A DNA stretch of 9,209 bases, from assembly GCA_003139735.1 (NCBI GenBank), contig PLGA01000285.1, positions 1 through 9,209 of the forward strand. Direction: 5' to 3'. Each line of letters opens with the position of its first letter. Within the stretch, counting starts at the first letter, position 1. The notes under the pieces are model-generated. The model saw only the letters and a list, made by a program, of their open reading frames with translations, did not search any database and was not told the origin of the DNA. The DNA comes from Bryobacterales bacterium (GTDB lineage Bacteria > Acidobacteriota > Terriglobia > Bryobacterales > Bryobacteraceae). Below, piece after piece: positions 1-5,654 of this stretch. Made by a program: the position numbers and the translations under genes.

Positions 1-423
1 GATGTGGGCACGCCCTACGACGATATCCAGTGGGCGGCGGTGCTGAAATCCGTCAGCGGCTTTGAGATGTACCGAAAACGGCACGGGCGCATCGCGCCGG
101 AGCGGATTGTGGAATTCCTTCTGCTGGATGCCGATTTTCCGCGCGCCGTGCGGCACTGCGTGGGACTGGCGGACCAATCCCTGCACGCCATCACCGGCGC
201 CAACTCGGGTACGTATTCCTGCTCAGCCGAGCGGCGCGCCGGGCTGCTTCGCTCAGAGCTTGACTACGCGCAAGCGGACGCTATTATCAAGTCCGGCCTG
301 CACGAGTTCTTCGACGCGTTGGAGGCCAGAATGAATATAATTGACGAGTGCATCCGCGGCGACTTCTTTGCCCAGCCGGCCTTGACGCCGGCCAACCGCG
401 GGATAGCGGACTGGAGAACATGA
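1..423 (+). CDS. Alpha-E domain (DUF403) protein, C-terminal part
   Basis: The reading frame is open from the first base, so the gene starts outside the window; 140 codons remain before TGA. The visible part is helical and carries the wording usual for the end of alpha-E proteins: a WAAVLKSVSGFEMYRKRHG stretch near the start, then IVEFLLLDADFPRAVRHC, and a final helix leading to an F(F)DALEARM segment. In many bacteria, alpha-E proteins are encoded beside a circularly permuted ATP-grasp protein, a transglutaminase-like protease and the Anbu peptidase; their biochemical role is not established. The downstream gene starts inside this stop codon (ATGA), which supports translational coupling and a shared operon. 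The GTG at base 4 is an internal codon and not the start. The family call is confident; the function is unknown. Confidence 0.88.
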   Translation, partial: DVGTPYDDIQWAAVLKSVSGFEMYRKRHGRIAPERIVEFLLLDADFPRAVRHCVGLADQSLHAITGANSGTYSCSAERRAGLLRSELDYAQADAIIKSGLHEFFDALEARMNIIDECIRGDFFAQPALTPANRGIADWRT

Positions 424-1163
424 CATTCTGTCTTGGAATGACCGTCGAGCAGGGCCTGATCGGCATCGCGGATACCCGCATCACGGCCGGCAACGAGTGC
501 ATGGTGGCAAGAAAGACCGCCACCTACCAGGGGCCGGGGTTCGCGTTTTTCGTGATGAACTCAGGACTTCGGTCGCTGCGCGACAAGATCCTGCTGCATT
601 TCGAGGAGGCCTTCGCGCGGGACACGGAAGGGCGCGAGCGCCTGTTCAAGCTGGTCAACCTCTATGCGCAGCAGGTGCGGCGGGTGGCGGACGAAGACGC
701 GGCCGCGCTCGACCGGGCGGAGCTGAAGTTCAATGCGTACTCGCTGATCGGCGGGCAGATGGCGGGCGACTCCATTCACCGGCTGTTCATGGTGTACCCG
801 GAGGGGAACTGGGTAGAGATCGGTCCGGATACCCCGTACCAGATCATTGGCGCGTCGGGCTTCGGCAAACCCATCCTGGAGCGGTCGGTGAAGCATTCCG
901 ATTCCATGTTGTACGCGTTCAAGGTGGGGCTGCTGGCGTTCGACGCCACGCGGTTATGCGCGGCCGACGTGGATTTCCCGATGGACGTGATGCTGTACTC
1001 GCGCGGCAGCTTCCAACTGGTGGAGCAACGCTTCGACCGCGATGACCTGCGCGAGATTTCCAATTGGTGGCAGGACCGCATGCGGCGCAGCGTGCAGGAT
1101 CTGCCGTCGGAATGGATCGAGGCGGCTTTCTCTAAGCTGACACACGGCGAATTGGCGTTCTGA
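420..1163 (+). CDS. Anbu-like proteasome-related peptidase
   Basis: A 247-residue protein of the Ntn-hydrolase fold, closest by eye to Anbu, the ancestral beta-subunit-like bacterial proteasome relative. I chose the ATG at 420 over upstream starts because it overlaps the preceding stop as ATGA and places Thr directly after Met, as needed for an N-terminal nucleophile. After Met removal, Thr1 is followed by Asp17 (in GIADTR) and by Lys31 (RKTATY), near the Lys33 of proteasome subunits. Further Anbu-like wording is GGQMAGDSIHRLFMVYPEGN around residues 111-130 and IIGASGFGKPILER around 142-155. Family members assemble into ring or helical oligomers in the cytoplasm; natural substrates are unknown. 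Neighbouring alpha-E and transglutaminase genes match the known Anbu cluster. The call is strong; proteolytic activity is inferred only from the retained residues. Confidence 0.9.
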   Translation: MTFCLGMTVEQGLIGIADTRITAGNECMVARKTATYQGPGFAFFVMNSGLRSLRDKILLHFEEAFARDTEGRERLFKLVNLYAQQVRRVADEDAAALDRAELKFNAYSLIGGQMAGDSIHRLFMVYPEGNWVEIGPDTPYQIIGASGFGKPILERSVKHSDSMLYAFKVGLLAFDATRLCAADVDFPMDVMLYSRGSFQLVEQRFDRDDLREISNWWQDRMRRSVQDLPSEWIEAAFSKLTHGELAF

Positions 1164-1178
1164 GGAGATCCTGCCCCC

Positions 1179-2045
1179 ATGCGAATCTCGTTGACGCACT
1201 CCACCGTTTACCGATACGAGGGGCCGGTGTACCTGGAGCCGCAGACGTTCCGGATGCGGCCGCGCGAGGACGCGGCGCAGCGTCTCTGGCAATACGCCCT
1301 GGAAATATCGCCGGCGCCCGCGGGAAAGACGGAGTGCCTGGATCAGGATGGCAACGTGGCGCTGGAGGCATGGTTCGACCGGCCGGTGGAGCAACTGAGC
1401 CTCAAGAGTTCGTTTGAAGTGGAAACGCTGCGCGAGAATCCTTTCGACTTTATCCTGGCGGATGCGCGCATGGCGACCCTGCCGTTCGTCTACCGGGAGC
1501 CGCTGCGTTCGGCCTTGGCGCCTAGTCTCGATACCTCGGAGGAATCCGCGGCGGTACGCGATTTCGCCATGTCGGTGGTGAACGGAACCGGCTCGCAAAC
1601 TCTGGTATTCCTGACGGCGCTGAACCGGACGCTGTTCGACGCGTTCCGCCACGTGGTCCGGGACGACGGGCCTCCGCACCCGCCCGAAGTGACGATCCGC
1701 AGCAAGGAAGCGTCGTGCCGCGACCTGGCCATGCTCTTCTGCGCAGCGTGCCGTTCGATGGGAATCGCGGCGCGTTTCGTGAGCGGCTACGGATATGGGG
1801 CAGACGAACAGGAGCAGTCGTACATGCACGCCTGGGCTGAGGTGTATCTGCCGGGCGGCGGCTGGCGGGGCTACGATCCGGCGCAAGGACTTGCCGTGGC
1901 GGATTCCCACGTGGTGGTTGCGGCCGCGGCCGACCCGCGGCTGGCAGCGCCGTTATCGGGAACGTACCGGGGCGCGGCGCGTTCGAAGATGGAGTTCAGC
2001 ATCGCGATGCAGGTGGTGGGCGACGCAGCGTCGGCCGGGGCGTAG
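1179..2045 (+). CDS. Transglutaminase-like cysteine protease family protein
   Basis: A 288-residue protein. The N-terminal part (about 1-90) opens with MRISLTHSTVYRYEGPV and resembles the bacterial transglutaminase-like N-terminal beta domain. The catalytic domain follows: Cys180 in KEASCRDLAMLFCAACR, His217 in YMHAWAEVYLP and Asp233 in GWRGYDPAQG form the expected Cys-His-Asp triad. There is no signal peptide, so a cytoplasmic location is likely. An AGGAG ribosome binding site at 1163-1167 lies 11 bases before the ATG and overlaps the Anbu stop codon, so the three genes look co-transcribed. In Anbu loci this protein probably acts with the alpha-E protein and peptidase, perhaps in peptide or isopeptide cleavage or transfer; that role is inferred from context. 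The domain call is secure, the substrate unknown. Confidence 0.9.
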   Translation: MRISLTHSTVYRYEGPVYLEPQTFRMRPREDAAQRLWQYALEISPAPAGKTECLDQDGNVALEAWFDRPVEQLSLKSSFEVETLRENPFDFILADARMATLPFVYREPLRSALAPSLDTSEESAAVRDFAMSVVNGTGSQTLVFLTALNRTLFDAFRHVVRDDGPPHPPEVTIRSKEASCRDLAMLFCAACRSMGIAARFVSGYGYGADEQEQSYMHAWAEVYLPGGGWRGYDPAQGLAVADSHVVVAAAADPRLAAPLSGTYRGAARSKMEFSIAMQVVGDAASAGA

Positions 2046-2055
2046 GGGGAACTCG

Positions 2056-2088
2056 GCCCCTTTCAGGGGCTGCACGGGCTACGCCGTG
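2056..2088. repeat. Two adjacent small hairpins after the Anbu cluster
   Basis: The first hairpin pairs GCCCCT (2056-2061) with AGGGGC (2065-2070) around a 3-base loop. The second pairs CACGG (2073-2077) with CCGTG (2084-2088). They lie 10 bases after the transglutaminase stop and have no following T run. They could be a weak terminator for the Anbu operon or part of a dispersed palindromic element; the sequence alone does not decide. Confidence 0.4.
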
Positions 2089-2114
2089 TTCCCATGGCTT
2101 GCGCCGGACGAGCG

Positions 2115-2249
2115 TTAACCTAAGCGCACACGCAGGTAGAGGGAGAGCAAGGCGATCACCGGCGCAGAAGCCGACTTGTCGTTCGTGATCTTGCTGGTGG
2201 TCTCCGGGCGGCGGCGCGCCAGCGTCTGGCCGATGCCACCAAGGCCCTA
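2115..2249 (-). pseudogene. Possible 3' remnant of an unknown gene
   Basis: On the minus strand, one frame is open for 43 codons between an in-frame TAG (2247-2249) and a TAA (2115-2117). It reads like genuine protein: it begins GLGGIGQTLARRRPETTSK, continues with ITNDKSASAPV and ends in a hydrophobic IALLSLYLRVRLG tail. Upstream of the TAG the same frame continues with ENAIFNSHV. There is no plausible start codon nearby. It may be the decayed end of a gene left by rearrangement; I do not recognise the family, and chance cannot be excluded. Confidence 0.22.
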
Positions 2250-2330
2250 TACGTGCGAGTTGAATATCGCGTTCTCAGATCGGGCCTATCAATCGTCGCT
2301 CTTATTGGTTCGCCCGCAGCAGAGCACACT

Positions 2331-2346
2331 TCGACGCCACCGTCGA
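2331..2346. terminator. Small hairpin after the minus-strand genes
   Basis: TCGACG (2331-2336) pairs perfectly with CGTCGA (2341-2346) around a 4-base loop, 35 bases past the stop of the minus-strand gene ending at 2381. No T run follows on either strand, so it is at best a weak or factor-assisted terminator. Confidence 0.25.
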
Positions 2347-2380
2347 GCCATCTGAAGGGACGTCACTGTAACGGGTGGGC

Positions 2381-2734
2381 TTATTTCGACCCGGACTGCT
2401 TGGGTTGATAGCGAATCTTCTTTGCCTGAATCTCCAGCAAGACGTCGTCGTGCTTCTGCCCCTCGATGATGTCTTTTAGATGAATCTGGCCGTCGTCGTA
2501 CTGCAGGTGAAGGCGCCACCCAGAGATCTTGTCGATATCGGCCCGGTATACAGGTTGTTTGTAGCCAACCACGCGATGAAGACGTGTCTTAGGGAATTTC
2601 CGTGTGCGGTGACACTCATGATCTTCCAGTTCAGCCAGTGCCTCGAGAAATCCGACCTTCAGTTCCGTCGGAAGCGTCTTCTCAGCTTGGTAGATCACTC
2701 CCCAGGCATCCAGGAGAGTGCTGGTGCGAGCCAC
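2381..2734 (-). CDS. Small protein of unknown function, possibly RelE-fold
   Basis: A 117-residue protein that I do not recognise firmly. The start is GTG (2732-2734), overlapping the TAG stop of the upstream gene by one base, so it is probably translated by re-initiation after that gene. The N-terminal part (1-40) is predicted helical (TLLDAWGVIYQAEKTLP, then VGFLEALAELEDHE). A basic stretch follows (CHRTRKFPKTRLHRVVG, 41-57), then alternating strand-like segments (VYRADI, WRLHLQY, IHLKDII) and a final EGQKHDDV. Helices followed by a strand-rich half with basic residues and a late His resemble the RelE/ParE toxin plan, but the match is loose. Its gene order, second in a coupled pair, would also suit an antitoxin partner. 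The gene looks real; the function is inference. Confidence 0.7.
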   Translation of the reverse strand: MARTSTLLDAWGVIYQAEKTLPTELKVGFLEALAELEDHECHRTRKFPKTRLHRVVGYKQPVYRADIDKISGWRLHLQYDDGQIHLKDIIEGQKHDDVLLEIQAKKIRYQPKQSGSK

Positions 2735-3129
2735 TATAATGACCTACCGTTCCTTTGGATCTGGTTGCGATATAGGCCACTGGCGGCGGACCGATACGCT
2801 CGATCCAGTTCGCTGTGGTGGACCGCCCGAAAAAGAGTTACCAGCGTTTGGGCGAAGACGGGATCCTCGTCAACCGCTACGATCAGCCGTATGTCTCGTC
2901 CGACCCGCAAGGAATACAGGGATGAGGTGAAGCCACCCTTTAGCTGAATCGCCTGTGGGCGCTTCGCTCGCGAGAAGAAGCTGCCTCGGTTATTCCGGAG
3001 CAGGTCATAGCTGCGACGGAGCGCTACGGCGACCCGTGCACGATCCTCAGAATTCAATCGACTCAGGTCGTTGCGGAACCCCGGCGTCGTCTGTTCAGTA
3101 ATCGCTATCGGTTCCGCGGATGTAGCCAT
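2734..3129 (-). CDS. RelE/ParE-like toxin-family protein
   Basis: A 131-residue protein starting at the ATG at 3129. This start is preferred over the GTG at 3144 because GGAGAGAAGG lies just upstream of it as a ribosome binding site. Two helices (about 20-50) precede a strand-rich half: LYSLRVGRDIRLIVAVDEDP at 71-90, then LVTLFRAVHH and a terminal DRAYR. The pattern of LRVG-x-x-RLI, an acidic turn and H-x-x-x-x-x-AYR is typical of RelE/ParE-family toxins, which are ribosome-dependent mRNA nucleases or gyrase inhibitors. Arg75, Arg78, Arg81 and His104/105 are candidate active residues. The N-terminal 20 residues are longer than usual. No typical acidic antitoxin gene sits upstream; the downstream gene overlaps by one base. 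Fold assignment is moderately sure, toxicity is not shown. Confidence 0.7.
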   Translation of the reverse strand: MATSAEPIAITEQTTPGFRNDLSRLNSEDRARVAVALRRSYDLLRNNRGSFFSRAKRPQAIQLKGGFTSSLYSLRVGRDIRLIVAVDEDPVFAQTLVTLFRAVHHSELDRAYRSAASGLYRNQIQRNGRSL

Positions 3130-3282
3130 ACCTTCTCTCCACACCCAGCATATCGCAATGACGCGTCGAACATGACCGGCATCTCACACAACGGCAGATC
3201 GTCGGGCGCAAGTCGACTTCCCGGTCCCAATCGACACGGCCGGTACTGTCCAGACCCAAAAGGCGGTGTTTGGGAGCGCAGA

Positions 3283-4065
3283 TCAAACATCATCAGGCCA
3301 CGGAATCGACAGCGCGTCTGCCCCGCCACCGACATATCGCTGGCCTGGCGCTCCGAAAGCCTCAAAATACGCGCCGTAGATCAGGACCCACATTCTTGCG
3401 TGTCGCTCCCAGTCGGCGAGGCTTCGCGGAACTGGCAAGTGTCCCGCCTCCTGAAGCTTGGCGAATGCTTGCTTTACGGCGTCTGAGACCGTGTTGAAAA
3501 CGGCCAAATTCATCCCTTGATGAAACCAAAATGGATAGAACCTGTCAGCGCAGCCCCGCAAGAATGCCCGGACGTTTTCTGGAGTGGCCTGCCCGTTCAG
3601 GTGAACGCCAAGGAGGCGCTCAGACGCCGTGAAGGTTTCGGTTGCCGGTAGGTACCCGGTAGCGTCCATACCATGAATGTTGGTTACGTGCCAGAATTCC
3701 GGGACAACTTGCCCTTGCCTTCGAGCGAACGTGGCGAACTGAACAATGCTCCCCGGCGCGCCGGGCCCGCCGATCTTAGCTTGCAGACGATCACGAAGGT
3801 CGTTGGCAACATCTGCCGGCTCTGTGAAATTCATGTGCTCGCCGACGAAATCGTACAACCACTCGTGCATCGTCTGATTGCCTATTGCGGCACACCCCAC
3901 GTAGCCGAGTAGCGCTTTGCGCTTGGGCCATCGGAGAATCTTGGAGCTTATATCCTGCACTTCTGACGCGACATTTCCGTCCGCATCGAATGTCTTCAGC
4001 GTCACGTTCTTGTCGGCGGCAAAGACGATTCCATCGGCCAGCACTTCAGAAACGAATATCGACAT
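3283..4065 (-). CDS. Proteasome-fold (Ntn-hydrolase-like) protein with N-terminal Ser
   Basis: A 260-residue protein whose N-terminus reads like a proteasome beta subunit or HslV, MSIFVSEVLADGIVFAADKN, but with Ser in place of the nucleophilic Thr. After Met removal, which is expected before Ser, Ser1 is followed by Asp17 in FAADKN, the same spacing as the conserved Asp17 of proteasome subunits, and by Lys41 in SSKILRWPKRK, which could serve as Lys33 after a short insertion. A GYVGCAAIG turn (54-62) follows, as in the second strand pair of the fold. The C-terminus ends with YVGGGADALSIPWPDDV. No signal peptide. A TACAAT -10-like box (4103-4108, minus strand) lies about 38 bases upstream; the ribosome binding site is weak. 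It is distinct from the Anbu protein at 420-1163. It heads the minus-strand group, 153 bases before the RelE-like gene. Fold assignment is by motif only. Confidence 0.72.
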   Translation of the reverse strand: MSIFVSEVLADGIVFAADKNVTLKTFDADGNVASEVQDISSKILRWPKRKALLGYVGCAAIGNQTMHEWLYDFVGEHMNFTEPADVANDLRDRLQAKIGGPGAPGSIVQFATFARRQGQVVPEFWHVTNIHGMDATGYLPATETFTASERLLGVHLNGQATPENVRAFLRGCADRFYPFWFHQGMNLAVFNTVSDAVKQAFAKLQEAGHLPVPRSLADWERHARMWVLIYGAYFEAFGAPGQRYVGGGADALSIPWPDDV

Positions 4066-4223
4066 TCTTTTCGCTGTTCTTTACGAACCACCTTTCACCT
4101 TCATTGTAGTGATGTGGCACCCGCGCGCCGGTTCCCGAACTGCGCTGATCTAAACAGCGTCGAATCAGGGTCCTTCTGGCCCTGCCGGGCTGGGCTGCGC
4201 ACGGACTTGCGGGTTGGCGCGCT

Positions 4224-4232
4224 TGTTATGCT
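4224..4232 (+). promoter_or_regulatory. Possible extended -10 box for the heptosyltransferase operon
   Basis: TGTTATGCT matches the extended -10 form TG-N-TATNNT. Transcription would start near 4240, which is exactly a GTG codon in frame with the heptosyltransferase. If real, the mRNA could be leaderless. The nearest -35-like hexamer, TTGCGG at 4206-4211, is 15 bases away and weak. Confidence 0.3.
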
Positions 4233-5319
4233 GGGTGCAGTGGACCCTGAACTGCCAGCGCTGACGAGGGTGTTGGTGCGCGCCACCAATTGGCTGGGCG
4301 ACGTGGTGATGTCGCTGCCGGCGCTGCGCGCGATACGGGAGGCGCTGCCGGGGGCGTACATCGCGGTGGTTGCGCGTCCGGGGTTGGTGGATTTCTACGC
4401 GCGCGAGGATTGCGTCGACCGCGTAATTCCCTGTCCCAAACCGAAGGGCTTCCGCGAGAGGCGGGCTTTCGCCGCGAGCCTGCGCCCGGAGCGGTTCGAC
4501 GGCGCCATCCTTCTGCCGAACGCCTTCGATGCCGCGCTGATGGCCTGGATGGCGCGGATTCCGGTGCGCATCGGATACAAACGCGACGGGCGGAGTCTAC
4601 TGCTGACGCATGGCGTTGCGGTTCCCGAGCCGGGCGAGATTCCGCGGCACGAGCGATTCTATTACCTGGAACTGCTGCGACGCGCCGGGCTGATGGACCG
4701 TTGGCCGGACGTCGAAGCCATTCGCCTGGGAGGGGCGGATAAGGCGCGCGAGGCGGGCGGGCGGCGGCTGGCGGCGTTAGGAATCGGCGGTCCGGTAATC
4801 GGCATCAGCCCGGGCGCAGCTTATGGAAACGCCAAGCGCTGGCTGCCGGAACGATTCGCCGAGGCGGGCAGCCAAGTTGCGGCTAGGATCGAGGCTTCGG
4901 TCCTGATATTCGGGTCCGGCCCGGAGCGTGAGTTGTGCGAAGCGGTGGCAGAGCCGCTCCGCGCATCGGGCGCCGCGGTCCGCAACCTGGCCGGTGAAAC
5001 CACGCTCGGCGAATTCATCGACCTGGCCGCGGCGTGCCGCGTGTTCCTGACCAACGATTCCGGCGCGATGCACGTCGCCTCCGCGCTGGGCGTGCCAACG
5101 GTCGCGGTTTTCGGGGCCACGGACGATGCCGGAACCGGCCCCACCGGCGCGCTAGCGCGGGTGGTCCGCGAGCACGCCGAATGCGCGCCTTGCATGTTGC
5201 GCGACTGCCCCATCGATCACCGTTGCATGACGCGCGTGAGCGCCGCGCGGGTGCGGGAAACCGCGCTCGAATTGCTTGAGGAGCCCGCCCCGGCGTGGAC
5301 ACACGAACCAAGATCCTGA
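4228..5319 (+). CDS. waaF: ADP-heptose:LPS heptosyltransferase II-like (GT9)
   Basis: A GT9-family glycosyltransferase that should add the second heptose to the inner core of lipopolysaccharide at the cytoplasmic face of the inner membrane. From the ATG at 4228 it has 363 residues, close to the family norm. The N-terminal motif RATNWLGDVVMSLPALRAI (18-36) contains the expected catalytic-region Asp25. The C-terminal ADP-heptose-binding domain has GAAYGNAKRWLPERF (196-210) and NDSGAMHVASALGVPTVAVFG (276-296). The tail CAPCMLRDCPIDHRCM with four Cys is typical of WaaF. The start is uncertain: the frame is open back to 4114, ATG 4228 has a poor ribosome binding site, and GTG 4240 lies 7 bases after a -10-like box. 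The next gene overlaps its end by 25 bases. Family call is strong; acceptor specificity is inferred. Confidence 0.9.
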   Translation: MLGAVDPELPALTRVLVRATNWLGDVVMSLPALRAIREALPGAYIAVVARPGLVDFYAREDCVDRVIPCPKPKGFRERRAFAASLRPERFDGAILLPNAFDAALMAWMARIPVRIGYKRDGRSLLLTHGVAVPEPGEIPRHERFYYLELLRRAGLMDRWPDVEAIRLGGADKAREAGGRRLAALGIGGPVIGISPGAAYGNAKRWLPERFAEAGSQVAARIEASVLIFGSGPERELCEAVAEPLRASGAAVRNLAGETTLGEFIDLAAACRVFLTNDSGAMHVASALGVPTVAVFGATDDAGTGPTGALARVVREHAECAPCMLRDCPIDHRCMTRVSAARVRETALELLEEPAPAWTHEPRS

Positions 5320-5654
5320 CGGCCGCCGCCGCGCGGCAGATCGCTTCACCGGTCGTGGTGGCAACCGGCTATTTCGACGTCCTGCGGGCGGAACATGTAC
5401 GGGAGTTGCGCGACATTCGGGGCGGCGACGCGCTGCTGGTGGTGGTGTTGCCGCTGGCCGGAGAGCTGTTGGACCAGCGCTCCCGCGCCGAGTTGGTGGC
5501 TGGTTTACGCATGGTAGACTACGTGGTGGCCGCGGATCATGGCGACGCGGACGCGCTGATCGATTCCCTCAAACCCGTTCGAGTGGCGCGTCTGGAGGCG
5601 GCGGATGCGCGCCGCGCACAGCAATTGACCGACCATGTCCAGCGACGGCGCTAA
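5295..5654 (+). CDS. Degenerate cytidylyltransferase-like (HldE C-terminal-like) protein
   Basis: A 119-residue protein resembling the nucleotidyltransferase domain of HldE/RfaE, which makes ADP-heptose. The segment VVATGYFDVLRAEHVRELRD (21-40) lines up with the family's TNGCFDILHAGHVRYL, but the catalytic HxGH is changed to RAEH, keeping only the last His (34). SRAELVAGLRMVDYVV (63-78) and ALIDSLKP (87-94) match the conserved later helices. The family's following KGGDY and the terminal TS motif are absent, so the protein is also short. It starts at GTG with GAGGAG 11 bases upstream (5278-5283), overlaps the preceding heptosyltransferase by 25 bases and the next by 20, so it is embedded in the operon. 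It is probably not an active transferase; a regulatory or scaffold role, or slow decay, is possible. Confidence 0.75.
   Translation: MDTRTKILTAAAARQIASPVVVATGYFDVLRAEHVRELRDIRGGDALLVVVLPLAGELLDQRSRAELVAGLRMVDYVVAADHGDADALIDSLKPVRVARLEAADARRAQQLTDHVQRRR

Larger units (their letters stand above)
2046..2380. other. Gene-free gap between Anbu cluster and minus-strand genes
   Basis: These 335 bases hold no convincing intact gene. They contain two adjacent small hairpins just after the transglutaminase stop (2056-2088), a possible minus-strand gene tail ending at 2115, and another small hairpin at 2331-2346. The genes on either side converge here, so transcription from both sides probably ends in this gap. 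Confidence 0.6.

Noticed and set aside
348..419. Upstream ATG 348 as start of the Anbu-like protein
   Set aside because: It would add 24 residues ahead of the Thr nucleophile. The ATGA overlap and exposed Thr at 420 fit the family.
954..1910. 318-codon minus-strand ORF
   Set aside because: It lies opposite the Anbu-like and transglutaminase genes, whose motifs are clear. It is Arg/His-rich with no recognisable motif, as expected for a shadow frame in high-G+C DNA.
3142..3152. TATGCTGGGTG shared between the minus strand here and 4227-4237 upstream of the WaaF-like gene
   Set aside because: An 11-base match is expected by chance many times in a window of this size, so it is not evidence of a shared regulator.
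3105..3293. Minus-strand ORF of about 62 codons between the Ntn-like and RelE-like genes, in the position expected for an antitoxin
   Set aside because: Its ATG overlaps the upstream stop and its end overlaps the RelE-like start, which is tempting. However, it is rich in Pro, Cys and Arg, has no DNA-binding or acidic pattern, and lacks a ribosome binding site, so I could not support it.
4114..4227. N-terminal extension of the WaaF-like protein from GTG 4114
   Set aside because: The 38 extra residues show no similarity to the family's N-terminus, the GTG has no ribosome binding site, and the conserved first strand begins near 4270, so a start at 4228 or 4240 is more likely.
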